DNA of 64,000 nt, taken from Chitinophagaceae bacterium UBA1931. GTDB taxonomy: Bacteria; Bacteroidota; Bacteroidia; Chitinophagales; Chitinophagaceae. Positions within the stretch are counted from its first letter, which is position 1; each line of letters starts with the position of its first letter. Made by a program: the position numbers and the translations under genes. The DNA lies in the NCBI GenBank assembly GCA_002337125.1, contig DDFJ01000001.1:705595-769594 (forward strand), given 5' to 3'. This document shows, in pieces, positions 26,388 to 35,972 of the stretch. Under the pieces are notes generated by a model. The model saw only the letters and a program-made list of their open reading frames with translations. It was not told the DNA's origin and ran no database searches.

Positions 26388-28487
26388 ATGGCTTTAGAAA
26401 AACGAAGGACGATTGTTCGAGACATCAGCTGGCTTTCTTTCAATGCAAGGGTTTTACAGGAAGCAAATGATCCGTCTGTTTCACTTCGTGACCGTGTTCG
26501 CTTTCTCGGCATTTTTTCAAACAACCTCGATGAATTTTTCCGTGTACGTGTTGCTACATTAAAACGTATGGCCGAGTTCAGGGAAAAGAGCCGGGGTAAA
26601 ATGCACCTTGAAAAAAATCCACAACAAATACTTGAGCAGATACAGGAAGTTGTTCTGCAGCAACAGAATGAATTCAACCGTATCTGGAACCAGGTGCAAC
26701 AGGAACTGAAAAGAGAAAAAATTTTCCTGGTAACCGAAAAGCAACTGAATAAGGAACAGAAAAAATTTGTTGAAACTTTTTTTGATGAAGAAATAAGGCA
26801 GGAAGTTATTCCGCAAATGATCGAGAGCAATCCGCAAACTCCTTACATGCGTGAACGTTCACTTTATCTTGCTGTAGCCATGAGCGATAAAGCAAATGCA
26901 TATAAAAAGAAATATGCGTTGATTGAAGTTCCGGCAAAATATAAACGCAGGTTTGTAAAATTGCCTTCAGTTGCCGGCGAGCATTATATCATACTGATGG
27001 AAGATGTAATCCGTCACTGTTTACCCAAAATATTTTCTTTTCTTGGTTTCAACGAATACAAAGCACATATTATTAAAGTAACCAAGGATGCAGAAATTGA
27101 TTTAGACAGTGATGTGAGTTCAAGCTTCATTCAAAAAATTGAAAAAGGTGTAAAGAACCGACGCAAAGGAAAGCCGGTTCGCTTTTTATACGATAAAGAA
27201 ATTGATGCAGGTTTGCTGGAGTATTTAATCAGGCGGTTAAACATTTCCAAACGTGATAATATTATTCCCGGTGGAAGAATACACAACTTCCGTCACTTTA
27301 TGGATTTTCCCGGCGATGTTTTCTCTGTAAAACATGAACGAAAAAAGCCATTTCCCCACCCTGCATTAAAAAAAACAATCCGTGTTACTGATGAAATCCT
27401 GAAACAGGATATTCTGCTGCACTTCCCTTATCATTCGTTTGATTCATTGATTGACCTGTTGCGTGAAGCAGCTATGGATCCCGACGTAAAAGAAATTAAA
27501 ATAACTGCTTACAGACTGGCTGATACTTCAAAAATCATCAATGCATTAATCAATGCTGCACGTAATGGTAAAAAAGTAACAGTGATGCTTGAACTGCGTG
27601 CCCGTTTTGATGAAGAAGCAAATCTGTACTGGAAAGAACGTCTGGAAGAAGAAGGTGTGAAAGTATTGATTGGTGTGCCAAACATGAAAGTACACGCCAA
27701 GCTTTGTCTTATAAAAAAACGTGTACACAACAAAACCATTCAATATGGCTTTGTAAGTACAGGAAATTTAAATGAAGGAACAGCGAAAGTATATGGCGAT
27801 CATTGTTTACTTACCTGCAACCGTAAGATCATGGCCGACATTAACCGTATTTTCAGCTACCTCGATAAACCTTTGATTAGCCGGATGAAGTTGCTGCGTC
27901 AATGTAAAGCATTGGTAGTTTGCCCAACAGGAATGCGCAGGCAATTGCTGAAATTGATTGATACAGAAATCAGGAACGCAAGAAAAAAAGTACCTGCATC
28001 AATGATACTGAAGATGAACAGTCTCAGCGATGATCTGTTGATTGAAAAATTGTATGAAGCAGCGAAAGCAGGAGTTGAAATAAAATTAATTGTACGGGGT
28101 ATTTTCTGTATGCTTACCGAAAACAAAAAGTTCAGGAAAGATCCAACAGCCATCAGTATTGTTGATCAGTACCTCGAACACAGCCGTGTGTTGATATTTC
28201 ACAACAATGGTAAACCAAAAGTTTATCTATCTTCGGCCGACTGGATGGTTCGTAATCTTGACCACCGCATTGAAGCAGCTGCAGAAATTACAAATGCTTC
28301 AATTAAACAGGAATTGATTGATTATGTAAACATCCAGCTGAAAGATAATGTGAAAGCGAGAATATTGGATAACGACCTGGAAAATAAATATGTGAAACGT
28401 AAGGGAAAAACAATTCGTTCGCAGGTTGAAATTTACAATTATCTCAATCAAAAAAATCCGAAACAAATTGAAACTGGCAGCAATTGA
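26388..28487 (+). CDS. ppk1: Polyphosphate kinase 1
   Basis: This 699-residue enzyme reversibly polymerises the gamma-phosphate of ATP into polyphosphate. It opens with DISWLSFNARVLQEANDPSV (N-terminal domain) and carries IFSNNLDEFFRVRVATLKR. The active-site tunnel residues are in VHAKLCLIKK (His436, the expected phospho-histidine) and YLEHSRVLIFHNNG (His598), with the intervening STGNLNEGTAKVYGDH. Length matches the family. The ppx gene begins inside its 3' end, so synthesis and breakdown of polyphosphate are encoded together. Confidence 0.97.
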   Translation: MALEKRRTIVRDISWLSFNARVLQEANDPSVSLRDRVRFLGIFSNNLDEFFRVRVATLKRMAEFREKSRGKMHLEKNPQQILEQIQEVVLQQQNEFNRIWNQVQQELKREKIFLVTEKQLNKEQKKFVETFFDEEIRQEVIPQMIESNPQTPYMRERSLYLAVAMSDKANAYKKKYALIEVPAKYKRRFVKLPSVAGEHYIILMEDVIRHCLPKIFSFLGFNEYKAHIIKVTKDAEIDLDSDVSSSFIQKIEKGVKNRRKGKPVRFLYDKEIDAGLLEYLIRRLNISKRDNIIPGGRIHNFRHFMDFPGDVFSVKHERKKPFPHPALKKTIRVTDEILKQDILLHFPYHSFDSLIDLLREAAMDPDVKEIKITAYRLADTSKIINALINAARNGKKVTVMLELRARFDEEANLYWKERLEEEGVKVLIGVPNMKVHAKLCLIKKRVHNKTIQYGFVSTGNLNEGTAKVYGDHCLLTCNRKIMADINRIFSYLDKPLISRMKLLRQCKALVVCPTGMRRQLLKLIDTEIRNARKKVPASMILKMNSLSDDLLIEKLYEAAKAGVEIKLIVRGIFCMLTENKKFRKDPTAISIVDQYLEHSRVLIFHNNGKPKVYLSSADWMVRNLDHRIEAAAEITNASIKQELIDYVNIQLKDNVKARILDNDLENKYVKRKGKTIRSQVEIYNYLNQKNPKQIETGSN

Positions 28488-29379
28488 TATAGGAAGTAAC
28501 GCAGCAAGACTGCTGATTACAGAAGTAGTTGAAAATGGTAAATCTCAGCCACAGTTTAATAAACTTAACCTGGTACGTGTTCCCCTGCGTTTAGGATTTG
28601 ATGTGTTTGAAACGGGTGATATTCCCAAAACAAAAATCAACAAAGTTGTTGAAACAATTAAAGCATACAAACACCTGCTGAGTATTTATGATGTTAATTA
28701 TGTAAAAGCTTGTGCAACATCTGCTATGCGTGATGCTAAGAATGCTCCTGAAATCATCCGCAAAGTAAAACTGGAAACAGGTATTGAAATCAAGGTTATC
28801 AGTGGAGATGAAGAAGCTTCTTTTATTTACGAAAATCATATTGCTGAAAATTTAGAAAAAGATCACTCCTACCTCTACATTGATGTAGGCGGCGGAAGTA
28901 CAGAACTCACTTTCTTTAGCGGGGGGAAATTAATTTTCAAGGAATCGTTCAATATCGGAACAATCCGTTTACTGAAAGGATTGGTGGAAGAAAAGCAATG
29001 GGATGAGATGAAAAATTTCCTGAAGATCAGTACAAAGGGGCACAGCGATATTATTGCAATAGGCTCAGGTGGAAATATTAACAAAGTATTTTCCTTGTCA
29101 AAACGAAAAGATGGGAAGCCGCTATCACTTGAATTACTTCGTGATTTTTATAAAGAGCTGAGTATTCTTACAATTGATGAACGTATAAAAATTCACAAGC
29201 TTCGTGAAGACAGGGCCGATGTAATTGTTCCTGCATTGCAGATTTATATTAATGTAATGCGCTGGACAGATACAGAAAATATATATGTTCCAAAGATCGG
29301 TTTGGCCGATGGTCTTGTTCACATTCTATATGATGAAGTAAAAAAGAAGAAGTTTGATTCATCAACTGTAATTTTGTAG
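28468..29379 (+). CDS. ppx: Ppx/GppA-type exopolyphosphatase
   Basis: This 303-residue ASKHA-fold phosphatase begins at a TTG (28468) giving LKLAAIDIGSNAARLLI, the phosphate-1 motif with which family members start. A second TTG at 28426 would add 14 residues read within the ppk1 end and is less likely. Other motifs: ACATSAMRDAKNAPE, ISGDEEASFIYEN, YLYIDVGGGSTELTFF (phosphate-2) and IGSGGNINKVFSL. It removes terminal phosphates from polyphosphate or hydrolyses pppGpp. It overlaps ppk1 by 20 bases in a different frame. It is a single-domain short form, as usual in Bacteroidota. Confidence 0.9.
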   Translation: MKLAAIDIGSNAARLLITEVVENGKSQPQFNKLNLVRVPLRLGFDVFETGDIPKTKINKVVETIKAYKHLLSIYDVNYVKACATSAMRDAKNAPEIIRKVKLETGIEIKVISGDEEASFIYENHIAENLEKDHSYLYIDVGGGSTELTFFSGGKLIFKESFNIGTIRLLKGLVEEKQWDEMKNFLKISTKGHSDIIAIGSGGNINKVFSLSKRKDGKPLSLELLRDFYKELSILTIDERIKIHKLREDRADVIVPALQIYINVMRWTDTENIYVPKIGLADGLVHILYDEVKKKKFDSSTVIL

Positions 29380-29406
29380 CAACTTTCATCTCTTCAATTT
29401 TTTTCC

Positions 29407-30222
29407 ATGTCAGTGAATAAAGAAGTAAAACGCATTACCACCAACACGCTTCAGAAAATGAAAGCATCTGGTGAAAAAATTTCCATGCTCACTGCTTACG
29501 ATTATTCATTTGCAGGAATTTTTGATGCAGCAGGAATTGATATTATTCTTGTTGGCGATAGTGCAAGTAATGTAATGGCAGGTCATGAAACAACATTACC
29601 TATTACACTCGATCAGATGATTTATCATGCACAGTCTGTAATACGTGCAATAAACCGTTGTCTTGTTGTGGTTGATCTTCCTTTCGGTACTTATCAATCC
29701 AATTCAGACATTGCACTTGCTTCTGCTATACGTATTATGAAAGAAACAGGTGCACATGCAATTAAGTTAGAAGGTGGTGAAGAAGCAGTTGATTCCATTA
29801 AACGCATTGTTGCAGCTGGTATTCCTGTAATGGGTCATTTAGGATTAACTCCTCAATCGATATATAAATTCGGAACATATACTGTTCGTGCAAAGGAAGA
29901 AGCTGAAGCTGATAAATTGCGCAACGATGCATTGCTGTTGCAGGAAGCCGGATGCTTTGCAACTGTTTTGGAAAAAATTCCTGCAACACTGGCAAAAGAA
30001 GTTTCACAAAGTTTGCATATCCCAACTATTGGCATCGGTGCCGGTGGTTATTGTGATGGACAAGTATTGGTAATGCATGATATGCTTGGTATTAATACTG
30101 AATTCAAACCACGTTTTCTCCGTCAGTATCTTAACCTGCACCCATTAATTACAGGAGCAGTGCAGCAATACATCAAAGATGTTAAGAGTAACGATTTTCC
30201 CAATGAAAATGAATCGTATTGA
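29407..30222 (+). CDS. panB: 3-methyl-2-oxobutanoate hydroxymethyltransferase
   Basis: This 271-residue TIM-barrel enzyme makes ketopantoate from 2-ketoisovalerate and methylene-THF. Motifs: ISMLTAYDYSFAGIFDAAGIDIILVGDSASNVMAGHETTLPI, AIKLEGGEEAVDSI, VMGHLGLTPQSI and IGIGAGGYCDGQVLVMHDMLG. With panC and panD upstream, three steps of pantothenate synthesis are present. panE (ketopantoate reductase) is not in the window. It is probably the last gene of the long plus-strand run; a perfect 11-bp stem follows. Confidence 0.97.
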   Translation: MSVNKEVKRITTNTLQKMKASGEKISMLTAYDYSFAGIFDAAGIDIILVGDSASNVMAGHETTLPITLDQMIYHAQSVIRAINRCLVVVDLPFGTYQSNSDIALASAIRIMKETGAHAIKLEGGEEAVDSIKRIVAAGIPVMGHLGLTPQSIYKFGTYTVRAKEEAEADKLRNDALLLQEAGCFATVLEKIPATLAKEVSQSLHIPTIGIGAGGYCDGQVLVMHDMLGINTEFKPRFLRQYLNLHPLITGAVQQYIKDVKSNDFPNENESY

Positions 30223-30252
30223 TAATGTTATAGTTAAACCGGTTGCATAGTG

Positions 30253-30277
30253 AATGTGTAAAATAGTTTTACACATT
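30253..30277 (+). terminator. Perfect hairpin after panB
   Basis: AATGTGTAAAA (30253-30263) pairs exactly with TTTTACACATT (30267-30277) around a three-base loop. It is A/T-rich and not followed by a strong T-run, so its terminator activity is uncertain. Confidence 0.5.
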
Positions 30278-30336
30278 TCGTGTTTATCTCAACAATATCA
30301 TGACATTGTTTCTGATGATTTACATCTATCCTCTCC

Positions 30337-30344
30337 TATCTTTG
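30337..30344 (+). promoter_or_regulatory. Candidate -7 box for the TonB receptor gene
   Basis: TATCTTTG is an exact TAnnTTTG match 105 bases before the ATG, leaving an unusually long 5' leader. I looked for a cobalamin riboswitch in this leader and saw none. Confidence 0.5.
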
Positions 30345-30449
30345 CCCGCCAAACGAAACAATAACTTGAAACAGCATAAAAAAAATCATGCTTATACTAA
30401 TGAATGTTTTTATGTAAACAGTTTAACCAAATAACTTAACTCATCACAC

Positions 30450-32372
30450 ATGAATTCAATAAAACTTTTTTTTACAACACTTTTTTTATTCATTCTTATA
30501 TATTCTTCAGCACAGGAAAAACAAATTGAACTTGATCCCATAACTGTTACAGCAAGTGTAACACCTTTAAGTGCATCTAAAACCGGCCGTAATATTCTGT
30601 TGATTAAAGGAGAAGAGCTCAGCAAATTACCTGTTAACTCTGTTGATGAATTGATCCGTTATTTACCGGGTATTGAAGTACAGAGCCGTGGCCCAATGGG
30701 AACACAGAGCAACATCACCATTCGTGGTGGTACATTTCAGCAGGTGTTGATTATTCTTGATGGAATCCGTTTGAATGATCCGTTAACTGGTCATTTCAAT
30801 TCATACATTCCTATCTCTCCTGCAGAAATTGATCATATTGAAATTCTGAAAGGCGCTTCTTCTGCTATTTATGGTACGGAAGCTGTTGGCGGTGTGGTAC
30901 ATATCATCACCAAAACATTTGCTGCACAAAAAGGAAAACAGCAAAAGCAACTCAATGGACAAGTTACAGCTGGTGATTATGGATTGCGGAATGCACAGGC
31001 AGGATTTGTGTGGCAGAAAAATAAAACTGCAGTATCCGGTGGTGTGCTGCAGAATGTTACTGATGGCCAGCCGTTACGTGGCACCAACGGTTTTTTTAAT
31101 TTAACAACCGTTTCATTATCAGCTAAACAATATGTAAGTAACAATGCAAGTATTGCTTACCGTTTTGGATATGATGACAGAAATTTCAATGCACAGAATT
31201 TTTATACAAACTTTTTAAGTGACAGTGCAACAGAGAGAGTGATCAGCAGATGGCATCACCTCAACTATACCTATCAAAAAGAAAAACATCGTTTCTCATT
31301 TGATGCAGGTGCAAAAGATGCATCAGATAAATACCAGTTCCGCAAAGCAACAGCAGCAAACACAAATCGTTCAAATATTTACCAGGCCCTTGCTTTGTAC
31401 AGTTATAAAGTAAGCGATAAAGCAACACTTACTTCGGGCGCACAGTTTATTGAACGCAGCGTAAAATCAAACAACAGGGGCGATCACAGCATTGCGGCAA
31501 CAGGTTTGTTTGTTGTTTACAACCAGGAATTATCGGAGCATTTTAATTTCAGTCCTGCAGTACGTGTTGACTGGAATGAACGTGCAGGTTGGGAACTGGT
31601 GCCGCAACTGAATCTTTCTTACCGTTATGAAAAATTAAGATTAAGAGGAAGTGCAGGCCGCAGCACAAGAGATGCTGACTTCACTGAACGTTATAACAAC
31701 TACCAGCCTTCATTTGTGTCTTCTGGAAGCCGCATTGGTAATCCTGATCTTGAAGCAGAATCATCTTTCAGCTATGAAGCAGGTGCTGATTACTTTGCCT
31801 GCGATGCATTGAAGATTTCTGCTGGCTGGTTTCAGCGTTATCACAATGGGTTGATTGATTATGTAAATACAGCTTATGCTGATATGCCGAGAAAAGATAA
31901 TCTTGCTCCGGGTGGTATTTACAGTCTGGCAAAGAATATTGAGAAAGTAAATACAAGAGGTGTTGAAACAGATATTCAGTATAATAAAAGTTTTGCTGCT
32001 CATCACAACATCAACATTGCATTAGGTGCAGTGTGGATGAAAAGTACAAGCAGCGATACCGTACCATCGTTATATGTATCCAGTCATGCAAAGTTTTTGT
32101 TCAACTATAGTTTGCAATACCGTTATAAACTCATAAGTATTGCATTAAATGGTTTGTACAAACAACGTACACCACAAACAGGTAATGCAGCTTTTGTACA
32201 GATCAGCAAAGATTATTTCTTACTGAATGCAAGAGCCGAAGCTCATTTCATGGATGATAAGCTGGGAATCTTTGTTCAGGCCGATAACCTGTTCAACAAA
32301 CGTTACAGCGATATACTTGGTACCGTTATGCCCAACAGGTGGCTCATGGGTGGTATAAAAATTTCATTATAA
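30450..32372 (+). CDS. TonB-dependent receptor (BtuB-like)
   Basis: This 640-residue outer-membrane receptor has a signal peptide ending at SSAQ, a TonB-box-like IELDPITVTAS at about residues 25-35, a plug (about 40-155, VDELIRYLPGIEVQSRG, NITIRGGTFQQVLIILDGIRLND, IEILKGASSAIYGTEAVGGVVHIITK) and a beta-barrel ending in LGTVMPNRWLMGGIKISL. Size and plug sequence resemble vitamin B12/siderophore receptors rather than SusC, and there is no STN or carboxypeptidase-like domain. The cargo cannot be decided from sequence. A strong terminator follows. Confidence 0.88.
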   Translation: MNSIKLFFTTLFLFILIYSSAQEKQIELDPITVTASVTPLSASKTGRNILLIKGEELSKLPVNSVDELIRYLPGIEVQSRGPMGTQSNITIRGGTFQQVLIILDGIRLNDPLTGHFNSYIPISPAEIDHIEILKGASSAIYGTEAVGGVVHIITKTFAAQKGKQQKQLNGQVTAGDYGLRNAQAGFVWQKNKTAVSGGVLQNVTDGQPLRGTNGFFNLTTVSLSAKQYVSNNASIAYRFGYDDRNFNAQNFYTNFLSDSATERVISRWHHLNYTYQKEKHRFSFDAGAKDASDKYQFRKATAANTNRSNIYQALALYSYKVSDKATLTSGAQFIERSVKSNNRGDHSIAATGLFVVYNQELSEHFNFSPAVRVDWNERAGWELVPQLNLSYRYEKLRLRGSAGRSTRDADFTERYNNYQPSFVSSGSRIGNPDLEAESSFSYEAGADYFACDALKISAGWFQRYHNGLIDYVNTAYADMPRKDNLAPGGIYSLAKNIEKVNTRGVETDIQYNKSFAAHHNINIALGAVWMKSTSSDTVPSLYVSSHAKFLFNYSLQYRYKLISIALNGLYKQRTPQTGNAAFVQISKDYFLLNARAEAHFMDDKLGIFVQADNLFNKRYSDILGTVMPNRWLMGGIKISL

Positions 32373-32383
32373 TTATGCATAAC

Positions 32384-32420
32384 GCCGCCAGCTTTCTAAA
32401 CAGCTGGCGGCTTTTTTTTT
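32384..32420 (+). terminator. Rho-independent terminator after the TonB receptor
   Basis: GCCGCCAGCT (32384-32393) pairs perfectly with AGCTGGCGGC (32402-32411), followed by nine T's. Confidence 0.95.
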
Positions 32421-32531
32421 CCTTAAAACATCTCTCCGTTTTTTTCTTTCCCAATCACATTCCTTTCCACAAAAAGGTTTTTATCGCTGAAAAAGTTTTC
32501 AGGATATTTACATTATTATAAACCGATTGCT

Positions 32532-34058
32532 ATGCTTGATATTTTAAGACATCTTGGAATTAAACATGAAAACTCCGGAATTTCAACAGGTGAAAACTGG
32601 TTGAAATCAAATGGCGAAACCATCACCTCCTTCTCTCCTGTTGATGGAAAATCAATTGCCACTGTTACACTTGCAGATAAAGAAGCGTATGAAACAGTCA
32701 TAAAGAAAGCAGAAGAAGCATTTAAAATATGGCGTACATGGCCTGCACCTAAGCGTGGTGAAATTGTACGCCAGGTTGGTGAAGCTTTACGTGCAAAGAA
32801 AGAAGCATTGGGCAAACTTGTTTCGTATGAAATGGGTAAAAGTTTGCAGGAAGGTTATGGTGAAGTGCAGGAAATGATCGATATCTGCGACTTTGCTGTT
32901 GGCCTCTCCCGCCAGCTTCATGGTTTAACCATGCACAGTGAACGTCCGCTGCACCGCATGTACGAGCAGTGGCATCCGTTGGGAATTACAGGAATTATTT
33001 CAGCATTTAATTTTCCTGTAGCAGTATGGAGCTGGAACAGTATGCTTGCGTGGGTTTGTGGTGATGTATGTGTGTGGAAGCCCAGCGAAAAAGTTCCGTT
33101 GTGCGGCATTGCCTGTCAGCAGATTATTGCCGAAGTATTTGCAAGAAATAATGTACCTGAAGGTGTAAGCTGTTTAATTGCAGGAGGAAGAGAAACCGGC
33201 GAATGGATGAGCCATGATCAGCGCATTCCGTTGGTATCTGCAACCGGAAGTACAAGAATGGGAAAAGCTGTTGGTGCAGCTGTTGCTGAACGTTTGGGCA
33301 GAAGTTTGTTAGAACTTGGTGGTAACAATGCCATCATCATCAGCGAACATGCCGATCTGAATATTGCCATACGTGGTGCTTTGTTTGGTGCTGTTGGCAC
33401 AGCTGGTCAGCGTTGCACCACAACACGCAGATTAATTATTCACGAAAGCATTTATGATACAGTAAAAGAAAAGCTCATTGCTGCGTACAAACAGCTGAGC
33501 ATTGGCGATCCGCTGAATGAAAGCAATCATGTAGGCCCGCTCATTGATAAAGATGCAGTGAATGCTTACCTGTTTTCAATTGAACAGTGTAAGGCAGAAG
33601 GTGGTCATTTTATTGTAGAAGGCGGTGTGCTTGATGGCATAGGTTACGAAAGCGGTTGTTATGTAAAGCCCTGTATTGCCGAGGTAAAACCGCATTTCAA
33701 AATCGTGCAGCACGAAACCTTTGCGCCTATCCTGTATCTGCTCAAATACAAAACAATTGATGAAGCCATTGCCATACAGAATGAAGTTCCGCAGGGATTA
33801 TCATCTTCCATCATGACATTAAATCTCCGGGAAGCTGAACAGTTTCTTTCGGCTGCAGGAAGCGATTGCGGCATTGCCAACGTCAACATCGGAACAAGCG
33901 GTGCAGAAATTGGCGGTGCTTTTGGTGGCGAAAAAGAAACAGGCGGTGGCAGGGAAAGCGGCAGCGATGCATGGAAAAATTATATGCGCCGGCAAACCAA
34001 TACCATCAATTATTCGTCTGATTTACCGTTGGCACAAGGCATTAAATTCGATCTGTAA
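32532..34058 (+). CDS. Aldehyde dehydrogenase, ALDH7 (antiquitin / aminoadipate-semialdehyde) type
   Basis: This 508-residue NAD-dependent dehydrogenase shows the antiquitin-specific stretch MHSERPLHRMYEQWHPLG, followed by GIISAFNFPVAVWSWNSMLAW. The NAD-site KPSEKVPL, the general base region LELGGNNAIII and the catalytic Cys295 in GTAGQRCTTTRRL are all present. The C-terminal SGAEIGGAFGGEKETGGGRESGSDAWK is also ALDH7-like. ALDH7 oxidises alpha-aminoadipate semialdehyde in lysine degradation. No other lysine-catabolism gene is close by, so the physiological substrate remains an inference. It starts 160 bases after the receptor stop, behind that gene's terminator. Confidence 0.9.
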   Translation: MLDILRHLGIKHENSGISTGENWLKSNGETITSFSPVDGKSIATVTLADKEAYETVIKKAEEAFKIWRTWPAPKRGEIVRQVGEALRAKKEALGKLVSYEMGKSLQEGYGEVQEMIDICDFAVGLSRQLHGLTMHSERPLHRMYEQWHPLGITGIISAFNFPVAVWSWNSMLAWVCGDVCVWKPSEKVPLCGIACQQIIAEVFARNNVPEGVSCLIAGGRETGEWMSHDQRIPLVSATGSTRMGKAVGAAVAERLGRSLLELGGNNAIIISEHADLNIAIRGALFGAVGTAGQRCTTTRRLIIHESIYDTVKEKLIAAYKQLSIGDPLNESNHVGPLIDKDAVNAYLFSIEQCKAEGGHFIVEGGVLDGIGYESGCYVKPCIAEVKPHFKIVQHETFAPILYLLKYKTIDEAIAIQNEVPQGLSSSIMTLNLREAEQFLSAAGSDCGIANVNIGTSGAEIGGAFGGEKETGGGRESGSDAWKNYMRRQTNTINYSSDLPLAQGIKFDL

Positions 34059-34161
34059 GTTCAGCAGGCACCGTTTTACTGAAAAAACTGTAAAATGTGG
34101 CTAAACGGTATTTCAGATTCAATGCTTTCCTGCAATTTTACAATTATATAAAAAAGTGTAA

Positions 34162-35856
34162 ATGAACAGATCAAACAAAATCCTTATTGCGTTAGGAATT
34201 TTTACCCTGTCCGCATCCTTTTCTTTTGCGCAAACAGCAGCTAAAGATGATGAGTTTAAAGGCTGGCATCTGAAAGATAAAACCGCCGATGGTTATTATG
34301 GCATCAGCATGCAGCAAGCCTATGAATTTGTAAAAAACAAAAAAAGCACTACGGTTATTGTAGCCATTATCGACAGTGGTGTTGATACCCTTCACGAAGA
34401 TCTCAAATCTATTCTCTGGCATAATCCCAAAGAAATTCCCGGCAACGGAATTGATGATGATAAGAATGGTTATGTAGATGATGTGTATGGATGGAATTTT
34501 CTTGGTAATAAAGATGGAAGAAATGTTGGCGAAGATTCGTACGAAGCTGCCCGCATTTATCATTCATTAAAAGCTAAATATGGCGGTAATGTGGATGAAT
34601 CGAAGTTATCAGCAAAGGAAAAAGAAGAATATGCTTTGTATAAAAAAGCAAAGGCTGATATTGAAAACGGATCAACCGAAGCACAGTCGCAGGTGTTGTT
34701 TCTTCGTGGTTTGTACAGGAAGTCAGGCGATGCCGACAGTATTTTGCAGGTTAAGTTTAAGAAAGAATATACCGGTAACGATCTGATCACATTCAAACCA
34801 ACCAACTCAAAAGAGTCAGATGCAAAATCAACCATGTTTGCATTGTTTAAAGGTTTTGATATGATGGATGTAACCAATCATTTCCTCATGGAAGAATTTA
34901 CCAGCTACTACAAAGGCCAGGAAAAGAAAGCCGATGGCCCAACAGTTGCACCAAAAGATTTCAGGGGCGAAATTGTAAAAGATAATTACGATGATTTCAA
35001 CGACCGTTACTATGGTAACCCCGATGTAATGGCGAATACACCATTCCACGGCACACATGTAAGCGGTATTATTGGTGCAGTGCGTAATAATGGAATTGGT
35101 ATGGATGGTGTTGCATCTGATGTGCGTATTATGATGATACGTGCAGTGCCCGATGGTGATGAACACGATAAAGATATTGCACTTGCAATTCGCTATGCAG
35201 TTGATAATGGTGCAAAAATCATCAACATGAGTTTTGGTAAAAGCTTTTCACCACAAAAGAAATGGGTGGATGATGCTGTACGTTATGCGCAAAGCAAAGG
35301 TGTATTGTTGGTACATGCTGCAGGTAACGATGGAAAAAATGTTGACAGTACAGAAAACTATCCCAACCCAATATTTGCCGATACAAAAATGAAAGCACCC
35401 AACTTTATTACTGTTGGTGCAAGCGGCGATCCTAAAACAGGTGGACTCGCTGCTGATTTCAGCAACTATGGTAAAAAGGAAGTGGATGTATTTGCACCTG
35501 GTGTAAAAATCTATTCAACAGTTCCAGGCGGTAATACCTATGGCTTTGCACAGGGAACAAGTATGGCAAGTCCTGTTGTGGCAGGTTTAGCTGCATTTAT
35601 TCTTCAATACTACCCAGATCTTACTGCTGAACAGGTGAAGTATTGCATTGAAAAAGGTGCACAGAATCCAAAGACAGAAGTAACCAAACCCGGCGCTGAA
35701 ACAAAAGAAGATTTTGCTGATTTCAGCCGCACAGGCGGAATCATCAATGCGTACGAATCAATCAAGGTTGCTGCTACGCTCAAGGGCGAACGTAACAAAT
35801 CTGTTACACCCACTCCTGCTCCCAAACCTAAAGTGAAGAAAAAAAGAAAAGGATAA
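34162..35856 (+). CDS. Secreted S8 family serine peptidase (subtilase)
   Basis: This 564-residue protein has a signal peptide ending at SFAQ. The catalytic triad is visible: Asp71 in VAIIDSGVDTLHED, His296 in FHGTHVSGIIGA and Ser467 in GTSMASPVVAG, with oxyanion Asn in VHAAGNDG. Between Asp and His lie about 225 residues instead of the usual 30-60. They form a charged insert (KAKYGGNVDESKLSAKEKEEY onward) that is characteristic of a Bacteroidota subtilase subgroup and may be a lid or pro-region. The C-terminus is a Pro/Lys tail (PTPAPKPKVKKKRKG) with no T9SS signal. Function beyond proteolysis is unknown. Confidence 0.93.
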   Translation: MNRSNKILIALGIFTLSASFSFAQTAAKDDEFKGWHLKDKTADGYYGISMQQAYEFVKNKKSTTVIVAIIDSGVDTLHEDLKSILWHNPKEIPGNGIDDDKNGYVDDVYGWNFLGNKDGRNVGEDSYEAARIYHSLKAKYGGNVDESKLSAKEKEEYALYKKAKADIENGSTEAQSQVLFLRGLYRKSGDADSILQVKFKKEYTGNDLITFKPTNSKESDAKSTMFALFKGFDMMDVTNHFLMEEFTSYYKGQEKKADGPTVAPKDFRGEIVKDNYDDFNDRYYGNPDVMANTPFHGTHVSGIIGAVRNNGIGMDGVASDVRIMMIRAVPDGDEHDKDIALAIRYAVDNGAKIINMSFGKSFSPQKKWVDDAVRYAQSKGVLLVHAAGNDGKNVDSTENYPNPIFADTKMKAPNFITVGASGDPKTGGLAADFSNYGKKEVDVFAPGVKIYSTVPGGNTYGFAQGTSMASPVVAGLAAFILQYYPDLTAEQVKYCIEKGAQNPKTEVTKPGAETKEDFADFSRTGGIINAYESIKVAATLKGERNKSVTPTPAPKPKVKKKRKG

Positions 35857-35872
35857 AATTTAAAAACAGGTA

Positions 35873-35918
35873 GCCACGGATGCACGTATGATTTTCCGTT
35901 TATTCGTGTATTCGTGGC
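35873..35918. repeat. Imperfect inverted repeat of the CACGAAT family
   Basis: GCCACGGATGCACG (35873-35886) and CGTGTATTCGTGGC (35905-35918) are inverted copies matching at 12 of 14 positions. It lies 17 bases after the subtilase stop and may fold as a terminator-like hairpin. The CACGAAT core recurs in the direct-repeat patch at 43708-43756. Confidence 0.55.
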
Positions 35919-35972
35919 CATTTTGTTTAAACTTGAATTTATTCTTTACTTTCACCTTCCAATTTGAGAAAT

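Noticed and set aside
30223..30449. Cobalamin riboswitch upstream of the TonB receptor
   Set aside because: None of the expected conserved core was visible by eye in this A/T-rich leader.
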